A stretch of 5,757 bases of DNA from Cytophagaceae bacterium (GTDB lineage: Bacteria; Bacteroidota; Bacteroidia; Cytophagales; Spirosomataceae), in assembly GCA_947471105.1 (NCBI GenBank), contig CANIYB010000158.1, forward strand, positions 1-5,757, in the 5' to 3' direction. The position numbers were made by a program, and so were the translations under genes. Positions 1 through 5,757 of the stretch are shown here, piece by piece. The notes below the pieces were generated by a model. The model was given only the letters and a program-made list of their open reading frames with translations, was not told where the DNA came from and made no database searches. Each line of letters starts with the position of its first letter. Within the stretch, counting starts at the first letter, position 1.

Positions 1-510
1 ATTATGTGTCCCAAAATCAATAACCTAAGCGAAGCGAAAAAAGTAGTGAATGGCTTATATTATCCACCCATGGGTCAGCGGGGCGTCGCTAAAATGGTTC
101 GGGCCACACAATTTGCCCAAAACTTTCAAAGCTATTACGAAACTTCTCAAGAAAATATTTTAGGAATTGTTCAAATTGAAACCAAAGAAGTTTTAAATCA
201 CCTCGACGAAATCGCCAATTTAGAGGGGGTGGATGTGCTATTTATAGGCCCGGCAGATCTTTCTATGGAGATGGGTATTTTCGGGCAATTCAATCATCCC
301 GAATTTTTAGCGGCGGTGGAAAAAACCATTAAGGCCGCAAATAAAGCGGGGAAAGCAACAGGAATTTTATTTTTTAATCCAGAGGAATATTCCAAATATC
401 ACCAGATGGGCATTCGATTTATTGCCTGTGGAGCCGATGCCACCTTTGTGGCCGAGGGGGCAAAAAACATGGTGGAAAAATTAGCAAAACTTAGATCTCA
501 AGAATCATGA
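1..510 (+). CDS. garL: HpcH/HpaI-family aldolase, probable 5-keto-4-deoxy-D-glucarate aldolase (5' partial)
   Basis: C-terminal two thirds of a class II, divalent-metal-dependent pyruvate aldolase. In this setting it most likely cleaves 5-keto-4-deoxy-D-glucarate to pyruvate and tartronate semialdehyde in the cytoplasm. The frame is open from base 1, and the ATG at base 4 is internal: family members are about 250-260 residues and only 169 codons are visible. The missing N-terminal ~85-90 residues should hold the catalytic His and Arg. Visible family signatures, numbered from the Met at base 4, are YYPPMGQRG (19-27), VQIET with metal ligand Glu59 (codon 178-180) and FIGPADLS with metal ligand Asp85 (codon 256-258). 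The stop overlaps the permease start by 4 bases (ATGA), indicating translational coupling. The family call is firm. The exact substrate is inferred from the neighbouring dehydratase and reductase; HpaI- or rhamnonate-type aldolases of the same family are the alternatives. Confidence 0.85.
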   Translation: MMCPKINNLSEAKKVVNGLYYPPMGQRGVAKMVRATQFAQNFQSYYETSQENILGIVQIETKEVLNHLDEIANLEGVDVLFIGPADLSMEMGIFGQFNHPEFLAAVEKTIKAANKAGKATGILFFNPEEYSKYHQMGIRFIACGADATFVAEGAKNMVEKLAKLRSQES

Positions 511-1952
511 TATTAGATCCGATTATTTTATTGGCCATTGGAATAGTTTTAGTGGTAGGGGGCATCATTGGCTTAAAGCTACATCCTTTTTTAGCGCTTT
601 TATTAGGCGCTTTTGTGGTCGCATTTTTGACCCCAGGCTCTATTTTAGAGCAGTTTGCCCTGTCAAAAGGGATGGACGCTAGTGCAGCATTATCCTTTTC
701 TAAAAAAAGTGTGGGTGAACGAATAGCCACCGAATTTGGGAATACCTGTGCTAAAATTGGCATATTAATTGCCATGGCCGCGATCATCGGGAAATGCATG
801 TTGGAATCCGGAGCGGCTGAGCGCATCATCCGATCACTATTAAAATTTACAGGCGTGGATAAGGCCCCATTTGCCTTTCTTTTCGGAAGCTTTTTTTTAG
901 GAATTCCTGTGTTTTTTGACACCGTCATATTTTTAATGATTCCCCTAGCCAAAGCCATGACTTTGCGCATCGGTAAAAATTATTTATTACTTATTCTGTG
1001 CATTATGTCAGGTGCCGCGATGGCAAATTCCTTAGTTCCTCCCGCACCAGGACCACTTTTTTTAATCGGCGAAATGCATATACCCATCGGATTAATGATG
1101 GGTTGCGGAATCGTTGTTGGCTTTTTTACCGTTTCTGCGGGCTATATTTTCTCTGTTTGGGCCAATAAAAAATGGCCCATTGAATTAAGGGATTCGGTCG
1201 ATGCGAAACTGGAGGATCTTAAAAAAATATCAGCCAAAGAAGATCAAAATTTACCTGGTTTGGGAGTTAGTTTGCTGCCAGTCATGATCCCTTTAGTGCT
1301 CATTTGTTTAGATACGGCGATTACGAATTTTTTAAAGGGGCCTAACGTTGACTTAGGAAGCGCCTTTAAACAATTTGCCGCGGTCATTAAATTTTTTGGA
1401 GATAAAAATATTGCCATCATTTTAGGGGGTGTTGCTGCATTAGGAGTCATGGCAAAAAATAAAAAGGATAAGGGACAGAGTTTGAGTCCTTTTGTGCAAA
1501 CGGCTTTAATGAGCGGGGGTGGAATCATATTAATTACGGCTGCTGGTGGGGCTTTTGGCGGGACACTCCAACAAACCGGCATCAGTGCTAAAATTGCCGA
1601 GCTGACCGCAGGGTACCAAATGGCCTTAATTCCGATGGCATTTTTTATCGCAGCGGTGGTTCGTACGGCACAAGGCTCAGCTACTGTGGCGCTGATTACG
1701 GCTTCAGGAATTTTGTCGGGAATGGCCGGTCAGGCCAATTTAGCTTTTAATCCGGTGTATATTGGATTGGCGATTGGTTGCGGGTCCAAATTAGTTCCAT
1801 GGATGAATGATGCAGGCTTTTGGATATTTTGTAAATTGAGCGACCTAACCGAAAAGGAAGCACTTAAAACTATTTCACCGCTTTTAGTGGTGATGGGTTT
1901 AACAGGTTTAGTAGTCATTTTAATTGGGGCAAAATTATTCCCCTTGATTTAA
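507..1952 (+). CDS. GntP-family sugar-acid:H+ symporter (gluconate/glucarate permease)
   Basis: Inner-membrane permease of the GntP family, which takes up gluconate and related acids with protons. The protein is very hydrophobic, with about 12-13 possible membrane segments (for example near residues 6-43, 82-99, 121-148, 158-187, 193-218, 252-272, 300-316, 335-350, 370-407 and 455-480). Family hallmarks are GIPVFFD (132-138), VPPAPGP (177-183), RTAQGSATVA (386-395) and a C-terminal PWMNDAGFW (431-439). It has 481 residues against about 440-450 for typical members. The extra length seems to sit in a polar stretch near 45-80 and in a charged loop near 225-250. The start ATG lies inside the aldolase stop overlap, with no Shine-Dalgarno sequence. 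Its place between aldolase and reductase genes suggests an aldarate (glucarate or galactarate) as substrate rather than gluconate. That specificity is inference; the family assignment is secure. Confidence 0.9.
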   Translation: MILDPIILLAIGIVLVVGGIIGLKLHPFLALLLGAFVVAFLTPGSILEQFALSKGMDASAALSFSKKSVGERIATEFGNTCAKIGILIAMAAIIGKCMLESGAAERIIRSLLKFTGVDKAPFAFLFGSFFLGIPVFFDTVIFLMIPLAKAMTLRIGKNYLLLILCIMSGAAMANSLVPPAPGPLFLIGEMHIPIGLMMGCGIVVGFFTVSAGYIFSVWANKKWPIELRDSVDAKLEDLKKISAKEDQNLPGLGVSLLPVMIPLVLICLDTAITNFLKGPNVDLGSAFKQFAAVIKFFGDKNIAIILGGVAALGVMAKNKKDKGQSLSPFVQTALMSGGGIILITAAGGAFGGTLQQTGISAKIAELTAGYQMALIPMAFFIAAVVRTAQGSATVALITASGILSGMAGQANLAFNPVYIGLAIGCGSKLVPWMNDAGFWIFCKLSDLTEKEALKTISPLLVVMGLTGLVVILIGAKLFPLI

Positions 1953-1959
1953 TTTATAC

Positions 1960-2820
1960 ATGAAAAATATTGGATTTATAGGCTTAGGGATCATGGGAAA
2001 ACCCATGGTATTGAATTTATTGAAAGCGGGCTTTTCTGTTTATGTACTTGAAAAAAGTGCGGCTGCGAATGAGGTTAAATCATCAGGTGCTAAGCTTTGC
2101 GCTTCCCCTAAATTGTTGGCCGAATCCGTAGAAACGATAATGACGATGTTGCCAGATTCTCCTGAAGTGGAAGCTGTTTTATTCGGGGATGGAGGGATTG
2201 CTAGCGAGATGAGCGCAGGTCAGTGTTTCATTGATATGTCCACGATCTCGCCATTAATTGCTCAAAAAATTCATACAGAATTAGCGAAAAAAGGAGTTGA
2301 CGCACTGGATGCCCCAGTTTCTGGGGGCCAAGTAGGTGCCGAGGCTGCCACACTTTCTATTATGGTGGGCGGTTCTTCTGAGGCATTTAATAAGGCATTG
2401 CCTATATTTCAAGCCATGGGTAAAAATATTGTTCATATTGGGCAAGCTGGTGCGGGCCAAATTACGAAGGCTTGCAACCAAATGATTGTTGGCATGACGA
2501 TACAAGCCGTTTCCGAAGCTTTCACTTTAGCAAACCAAGCAGGGGTGGATTTAGAAAAAATGCGCGAAGTATTGCTAGGAGGATTTGCGCAAAGCCGGAT
2601 TTTGGACTTACATGGCCAACGAATCATTGACCGAAATTTTAAACCAGGATTCAAAATAAAGTTGCACAACAAAGACATGAATATTGCATTAGAGACTGGA
2701 AAAGCATTAAATGTAGATTTAATGGGGACGGCCCAAGTAGCCCAACAAATGAAAAAAGCGGTGGAAGAGGGGAATGGAGAATTGGATCACAGCTCTTTGG
2801 TATTGTTATTAGAAAAATAA
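1960..2820 (+). CDS. garR: 2-hydroxy-3-oxopropionate (tartronate semialdehyde) reductase
   Basis: Cytoplasmic NAD(P)-dependent beta-hydroxyacid dehydrogenase that should reduce tartronate semialdehyde to D-glycerate, the step after aldol cleavage. It has 286 residues, close to the ~290-296 of GarR/GlxR. The N-terminal Rossmann motif is GLGIMG (8-13). The substrate-binding motif DAPVSGG covers 117-123, with Ser121. The catalytic segment is GAGQITKACNQ (164-174), with Lys170 and Asn173. RNFKPGF (225-231) and LHNKDMNIAL (235-244) match the GarR C-terminal domain, and DHSS near 276 fits the usual end. Glu31 with Lys32 follows the second beta strand, where E. coli GarR has Asp-Arg; an acidic residue there tends to favour NADH. 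The start lies 7 bases after the permease stop, behind an A/T-rich leader without Shine-Dalgarno. 3-hydroxyisobutyrate dehydrogenase is the main alternative within the family, but motifs and context favour GarR. Confidence 0.9.
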   Translation: MKNIGFIGLGIMGKPMVLNLLKAGFSVYVLEKSAAANEVKSSGAKLCASPKLLAESVETIMTMLPDSPEVEAVLFGDGGIASEMSAGQCFIDMSTISPLIAQKIHTELAKKGVDALDAPVSGGQVGAEAATLSIMVGGSSEAFNKALPIFQAMGKNIVHIGQAGAGQITKACNQMIVGMTIQAVSEAFTLANQAGVDLEKMREVLLGGFAQSRILDLHGQRIIDRNFKPGFKIKLHNKDMNIALETGKALNVDLMGTAQVAQQMKKAVEEGNGELDHSSLVLLLEK

Positions 2821-2827
2821 AATAAAT

Positions 2828-4132
2828 ATGTCTTACATCGCAGGACCCCGCATTAAGGAAATTCACATTACTCCGATCGCCATTGTGGATCCTCCACTTT
2901 TGAATGCAGCTGGTCTGCATGCGCCTTATGCTTTGCGTACGGTTTTGGAAATTGTCACGGAAGATAACATTTCAGGCATTAGTGAAATTCCAGGAACGAA
3001 GGACATTGATGCCGCTTTGGAGGAATCAAAAAAATTGTTGATCGGCCAAGACGTATTTCAATTAAACCAAATTCGGCATATTTTAGAACAAGCCTTTGGA
3101 ACAGATTCGGTTGCTGACCGAGGATTAGCTCCTTGGGACCAGCGGAAATTAGTGCATATTTTTAGTGCGGTGGAGGTGGCTTGCATGGACATCATGGGCA
3201 AAGTAACCGGAAAGCCAATCGTCGATTTATTGGGTGGAAAGATGCGTGACCGAGTTCCTTTTTCGGCCTATTTATTTTACAAATATGAAGGTGCTGGAGG
3301 GGAATGGGGTTTTGATCTGAATCCCAATGCTACGGGATGGGATGCGGCCCGACAAAAAAGCGCATTAAATCCAGATGAGATTGTAGCGCAGGCCAAGGCT
3401 ATGTGTAAGGAATTTGGGTTTCAGTCCATCAAGTTAAAAGGGGGAGTTTTTGAACCTCGTCAAGAAGTGGATGCGGTGATTGCTTTGCGCCAAGCATTCG
3501 GTGAAAAATATCCGTTAAGAATCGATCCAAATGCACTATGGACCGTTGAGACATCGATAAAATATGGGAAAGAAATGGAGCCATACTTAGAGTATCTCGA
3601 GGATCCTGTCCGTGGCCAAGAAAATATGGCGCTGGTTCGCAAGGCTTTAAAGACGCCTTTGGCTACCAACATGTGTACGACTTCTTTTGCCGAAATTCCT
3701 AAAAGTATTGAAATTGGCGCCGAAGATATTATTTTAAGTGACCATCATTTTTGGGGTGGCTTGCGCGCTTCGATGACCTTAACGGGTATTTGTGAGACCT
3801 TTGGAAGAGATTTGTCCATGCATTCCAACAGCCATTTAGGCATTTCATTGGCGGCTATGGTTCATTTAGGTGCGGCTTTACCAAAAATGACGTATGCCTT
3901 AGATACTCATTATCCATGGCAGTCGGACGAAATTATTATCGGCGGCCGCATGAAATTTGAGGATGGTTCGGTCGAAGTGCCCAGCGAACCTGGCCTAGGA
4001 GTAGAATTAGACCGAGTGGCCTTAGCGGCTTTGCATCAAAACTATTTGGCCTGCGGCCTTACCAAACGGAATGATGAAATTGAAATGCAAAAAGTTAATC
4101 CGGATTGGACTTTCAAAGCCGTTCGTTGGTAA
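2828..4132 (+). CDS. gudD: Glucarate dehydratase (enolase superfamily, GudD type)
   Basis: Mg2+-dependent dehydratase that converts D-glucarate (often also L-idarate) to 5-keto-4-deoxy-D-glucarate, committing it to the pathway. It has 434 residues against about 446 for E. coli GudD. The N-terminal capping domain covers roughly 1-140, with His31 in AGLHAPYALR and the GISEIPG motif at 50-56. The barrel carries KLKGG with Lys202 and Lys204 (base), metal ligands Asp233 (RIDPN), Glu258 (YLEDP) and Asn281, then Asp305 (SDHHFWGG) paired with His332 (MHSNSHLGIS), and DTHYPWQ from 359. This Lys-x-Lys plus His-Asp arrangement is the one known from glucarate dehydratases. The C-terminus VPSEPGLGVELDR also matches. 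One small variation is DPNALW where E. coli has DPNGAW. The start is 7 bases after the reductase stop, with an all-A/T spacer. The function is well supported by the active site and neighbours. A related aldarate as preferred substrate cannot be excluded. Confidence 0.9.
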   Translation: MSYIAGPRIKEIHITPIAIVDPPLLNAAGLHAPYALRTVLEIVTEDNISGISEIPGTKDIDAALEESKKLLIGQDVFQLNQIRHILEQAFGTDSVADRGLAPWDQRKLVHIFSAVEVACMDIMGKVTGKPIVDLLGGKMRDRVPFSAYLFYKYEGAGGEWGFDLNPNATGWDAARQKSALNPDEIVAQAKAMCKEFGFQSIKLKGGVFEPRQEVDAVIALRQAFGEKYPLRIDPNALWTVETSIKYGKEMEPYLEYLEDPVRGQENMALVRKALKTPLATNMCTTSFAEIPKSIEIGAEDIILSDHHFWGGLRASMTLTGICETFGRDLSMHSNSHLGISLAAMVHLGAALPKMTYALDTHYPWQSDEIIIGGRMKFEDGSVEVPSEPGLGVELDRVALAALHQNYLACGLTKRNDEIEMQKVNPDWTFKAVRW

Positions 4133-4147
4133 TTTAAATTTTATAAA

Positions 4148-4444
4148 ATGATTCGCCACTCAGTTATTTTAACATTAAAATCGAGTTTATCTCCTGAAGA
4201 TAAAATGCAATATTTTGCAGCGGTCGATGAGTTGAAACAAATTCCGGGAGTTCAAAAGTTTGAAGTACTAAAGCAAACGAGTAATAAAAATCCTTTTCAG
4301 TATGGGATTTCGATGGAATTTGAATCCCAAGAAGCCTATGATCTATATACAAATCATTCGCTACATGTTGCCTTTGTAGAAAAATATTGGGCTGCTTGTG
4401 TAGAAGACTTTTTAGAAATCGATTACCAATTGCTTGATCAATAA
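4148..4444 (+). CDS. Dabb-domain (stress-responsive alpha/beta barrel) protein of unknown role
   Basis: Small 98-residue protein made almost entirely of one Dabb (dimeric alpha/beta barrel) domain. The usual pattern is visible: an N-terminal strand starting IRHSVILTLK with His4, a helix ending in an IPGV turn (32-35), a strand FQYGISMEFES (50-60), then EAYDLYTNHSLHVAFV (62-77) with His70 and His73, and a final strand after an acidic VEDF. No signal peptide or membrane segment is seen, so it should be cytoplasmic and probably dimeric. It starts 15 bases after the dehydratase stop, with an all-A/T leader, and appears to be the last gene of the operon. Dabb proteins are mostly uncharacterised; the fold is shared with small enzymes and ligand-binding proteins. 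An accessory role in sugar-acid catabolism, such as handling a reactive intermediate or acting on a lactone or tautomer, is a guess from position only. Confidence 0.8.
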   Translation: MIRHSVILTLKSSLSPEDKMQYFAAVDELKQIPGVQKFEVLKQTSNKNPFQYGISMEFESQEAYDLYTNHSLHVAFVEKYWAACVEDFLEIDYQLLDQ

Positions 4445-4482
4445 AATCAGTTTTACAGATTGACTTTTAATTTCTTGGGCTT

Positions 4483-4512
4483 AGCTTTACTAAATTTTAA
4501 ATTTTTAAAGCT
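4483..4512. terminator. Weak inverted repeat between convergent genes, possible terminator
   Basis: A 7-base perfect inverted repeat, AGCTTTA (4483-4489) with TAAAGCT (4506-4512), encloses a 16-base A/T-only loop apart from its first base. It lies in the 122-base gap between the convergent Dabb and dehydrogenase stops, so it could act on either strand. The stem is low in G+C and no clean T-run follows on either side, which makes it a poor classical intrinsic terminator. Two even weaker pairings (4445-4448 with 4458-4461; 4515-4519 with 4546-4550) flank it. Nothing else is visible in the gap. Confidence 0.25.
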
Positions 4513-4566
4513 GCGAGCTGAGGTCCCCTTTTCCCGCATTACAAAAGCTCAATGGTACTGAATTTT

Positions 4567-5757
4567 CTAATTTTTTAGAGCAAAGGCTACATATCGATCA
4601 CCCGATTTCGTTTTTACCTTACCTCCTCCGCAGGCAATGACGACATATTGAACGCCGCCAATCGAGTAAATGCTCGGGGAAGCGTATCCGGCAGCTGGTA
4701 ACTTATATTCCCATAAAATCTTTCCCGTTTTTCGATCAAAGGCTCGAAACATTTCGTCTTTAGTTGCCGCAATAAATAGCAATCCTCCGGCCGTCACTGC
4801 GGGTCCACCGTACAAATCTGTACCCGTTGGCGCAATTCCTTTGGCCGTTAATTCAGGATATTCGCCTAAAGGAACTTGCCAAAGGTGTTTCCCACTATTC
4901 ATTTCAATCGCCGTTAGGGTTCCCCACGGCGGGCTACTGACCGGGTATCCTTGGCTATCGTACCAGCGCGTATAGCCAGTAAATGAGAAGCGGGAAACAT
5001 CTAGTGTCGATTTTTTTACGGGCCCCTCAACCGCTACATTTAATCCTTGGGCATAGGCCAAAACCGCCTTTTTTTCAGCGGCAGAGAGAAAATTAAAAGC
5101 CGGCATTCTTCCGCGGCCTTTGGCTAAAATTTGAGTTAAAAGGGGTTCCGAATATTTTTTGTGGACTTCTCTTAAAGGAGGAATGGTCCCATCTTCGCTC
5201 CCTTCGCGGTTTGCCCCATGGCAACTTTGACAATATTGCACATATAGCGATTTGCCTGAATTTTCAATCGTTTTTTCCATAGGAACCAAGGAAATGTATA
5301 CAGGATTTTGTTTCGCAGGAATGTACATGACACTATTTTCATCTACAGCCGCGCCACCCCACTGCGCTCCTCCATCCGTCGCAGGGAAAAAAATAGTTTT
5401 CTTCGTTATGCTTAGTGGGATAAAGGGCTGACCCGTTTGGGATTTACGGAGCTCAGCCATAATTTCTTCCTTATTTGACGCCCATTCATTCACATCTTTT
5501 TCAGTAAATGATTGCTTGACAAATGGCAGAGGCCAAAGTGGAATAGGTTGTGTTTTTGAGGTTTTTTCACCGATAACATCCGAAGCGGGGAAAGGCCTTT
5601 CTTCAATGGGGAAGATAGGCTTACCCGTTACCCGATCAAATACAAACATGAAACCTAGTTTGCTTAAAACAGAAACGACATCGCGTTTTTTGCCATTTTG
5701 AGAGATGGTAAATAAATTGGGTGGCGCAGGAATATCCCTATCCCAAATATCATGATG
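4567..5757 (-). CDS. PQQ-dependent dehydrogenase with inserted cytochrome c domain (5' partial, glucose dehydrogenase-like)
   Basis: C-terminal 396 codons of a quinoprotein dehydrogenase; the frame stays open to the right edge, so the N-terminal propeller blades and any signal peptide are missing. The Met at 5649 is internal: upstream codons read HHDIWDRDIPAPPN, a hallmark of the glucose/quinate dehydrogenase group. It continues with FVFDRVTGKPIFPIEER, TQPIP and GGAQWGGAAVD (near 5373-5341). An inserted mono-haem cytochrome c domain covers about 5265-5038, with CQSCH (5232-5218) and likely distal ligand Met in RMPAF (codon 5106-5104). The propeller then resumes with WGTLTAIEMNSGKHLW, GGPAVTAGGLLFIAATKDE, a second FDRKTGKILW blade motif and GDRYVAFAL before the stop. 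Members act in the periplasm, oxidising sugars or polyols and passing electrons through the haem to the respiratory chain. The substrate cannot be read from this part; aldose oxidation is a reasonable guess. It is convergent with the glucarate operon and so separately transcribed. Confidence 0.9.
   Translation of the reverse strand, partial: HHDIWDRDIPAPPNLFTISQNGKKRDVVSVLSKLGFMFVFDRVTGKPIFPIEERPFPASDVIGEKTSKTQPIPLWPLPFVKQSFTEKDVNEWASNKEEIMAELRKSQTGQPFIPLSITKKTIFFPATDGGAQWGGAAVDENSVMYIPAKQNPVYISLVPMEKTIENSGKSLYVQYCQSCHGANREGSEDGTIPPLREVHKKYSEPLLTQILAKGRGRMPAFNFLSAAEKKAVLAYAQGLNVAVEGPVKKSTLDVSRFSFTGYTRWYDSQGYPVSSPPWGTLTAIEMNSGKHLWQVPLGEYPELTAKGIAPTGTDLYGGPAVTAGGLLFIAATKDEMFRAFDRKTGKILWEYKLPAAGYASPSIYSIGGVQYVVIACGGGKVKTKSGDRYVAFALKN

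Noticed and set aside
491..970. A 159-codon open frame on the - strand opposite the permease start
   Set aside because: It is antisense to a clear GntP coding region, has a low-complexity Lys/Ala/Pro/Met-rich composition typical of reverse-strand shadows, and shows no recognisable domain.
1926..1943. GGGG...CCCC pairing at the end of the permease gene, considered as an attenuator
   Set aside because: Only four base pairs with a 10-base loop that does not extend the stem, lying inside coding sequence, with no T-run directly after it.
2651..2920. An 89-codon - strand frame spanning the reductase-dehydratase junction
   Set aside because: It overlaps two well-supported genes in full, has no family resemblance, and the 7-base junction leaves no room for its own signals.
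4670..4975. A 101-codon + strand frame opposite the dehydrogenase
   Set aside because: The - strand frame here carries conserved propeller motifs, and the + strand product has no recognisable features.
5647..5649. ATG codon on the - strand as a true start of the dehydrogenase
   Set aside because: The frame continues upstream to the window edge with the family hallmark HHDIWDRDIPAPPN, so this Met is internal.
1..5757. Search for CRISPR arrays, tRNAs, insertion sequences, long direct repeats or phage genes
   Set aside because: No spaced repeat series, cloverleaf-like segment, transposase motif or terminal repeat was seen by eye; coding regions account for nearly all of the window.

Overview
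This 5.76-kb window carries a compact acid-sugar catabolic operon on the + strand. A large quinoprotein dehydrogenase gene on the - strand converges on it and runs off the right edge. Base composition is AT-leaning (roughly 40% G+C by eye). The gene starts lack Shine-Dalgarno sequences and have A/T-rich leaders instead. Together with the gene content, this suggests a Bacteroidota bacterium (possibly a Cytophagales-type aerobe). That placement is inference, because no rRNA or other phylogenetic marker is present.

Left part, bases 1-4444, + strand: five tightly packed genes, with one 4-bp overlap and gaps of 7, 7 and 15 bases. In order they are a HpcH/HpaI-family aldolase (5' end missing), a GntP-family sugar-acid permease, a tartronate semialdehyde reductase (GarR/GlxR type), a glucarate dehydratase of the enolase superfamily (GudD type), and a 98-residue Dabb-domain protein of unknown role. 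Four of them form a coherent route: import of an aldarate, dehydration to 5-keto-4-deoxy-D-glucarate, aldol cleavage to pyruvate plus tartronate semialdehyde, and reduction to D-glycerate. Glycerate kinase, the regulator and the operon promoter are not in the window and may lie upstream.

Middle part, bases 4445-4566: a short AT-rich gap between the convergent genes. It has a few weak inverted repeats, one of which may serve as a terminator. No gene is visible in it.

Right part, bases 4567-5757, - strand: the C-terminal 396 codons of a PQQ-dependent dehydrogenase of the glucose dehydrogenase-like family. A mono-haem cytochrome c domain (CxxCH near base 5220) is inserted into the beta-propeller. 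Such enzymes oxidise sugars or polyols outside the cytoplasmic membrane. A functional link to the neighbouring sugar-acid operon is plausible but not shown by the sequence.

I did not find a mobile element, CRISPR array, RNA gene or clearly undescribed system. The items most worth a second look are the Dabb protein at the end of the glucarate operon and the dehydrogenase-cytochrome fusion beside it.
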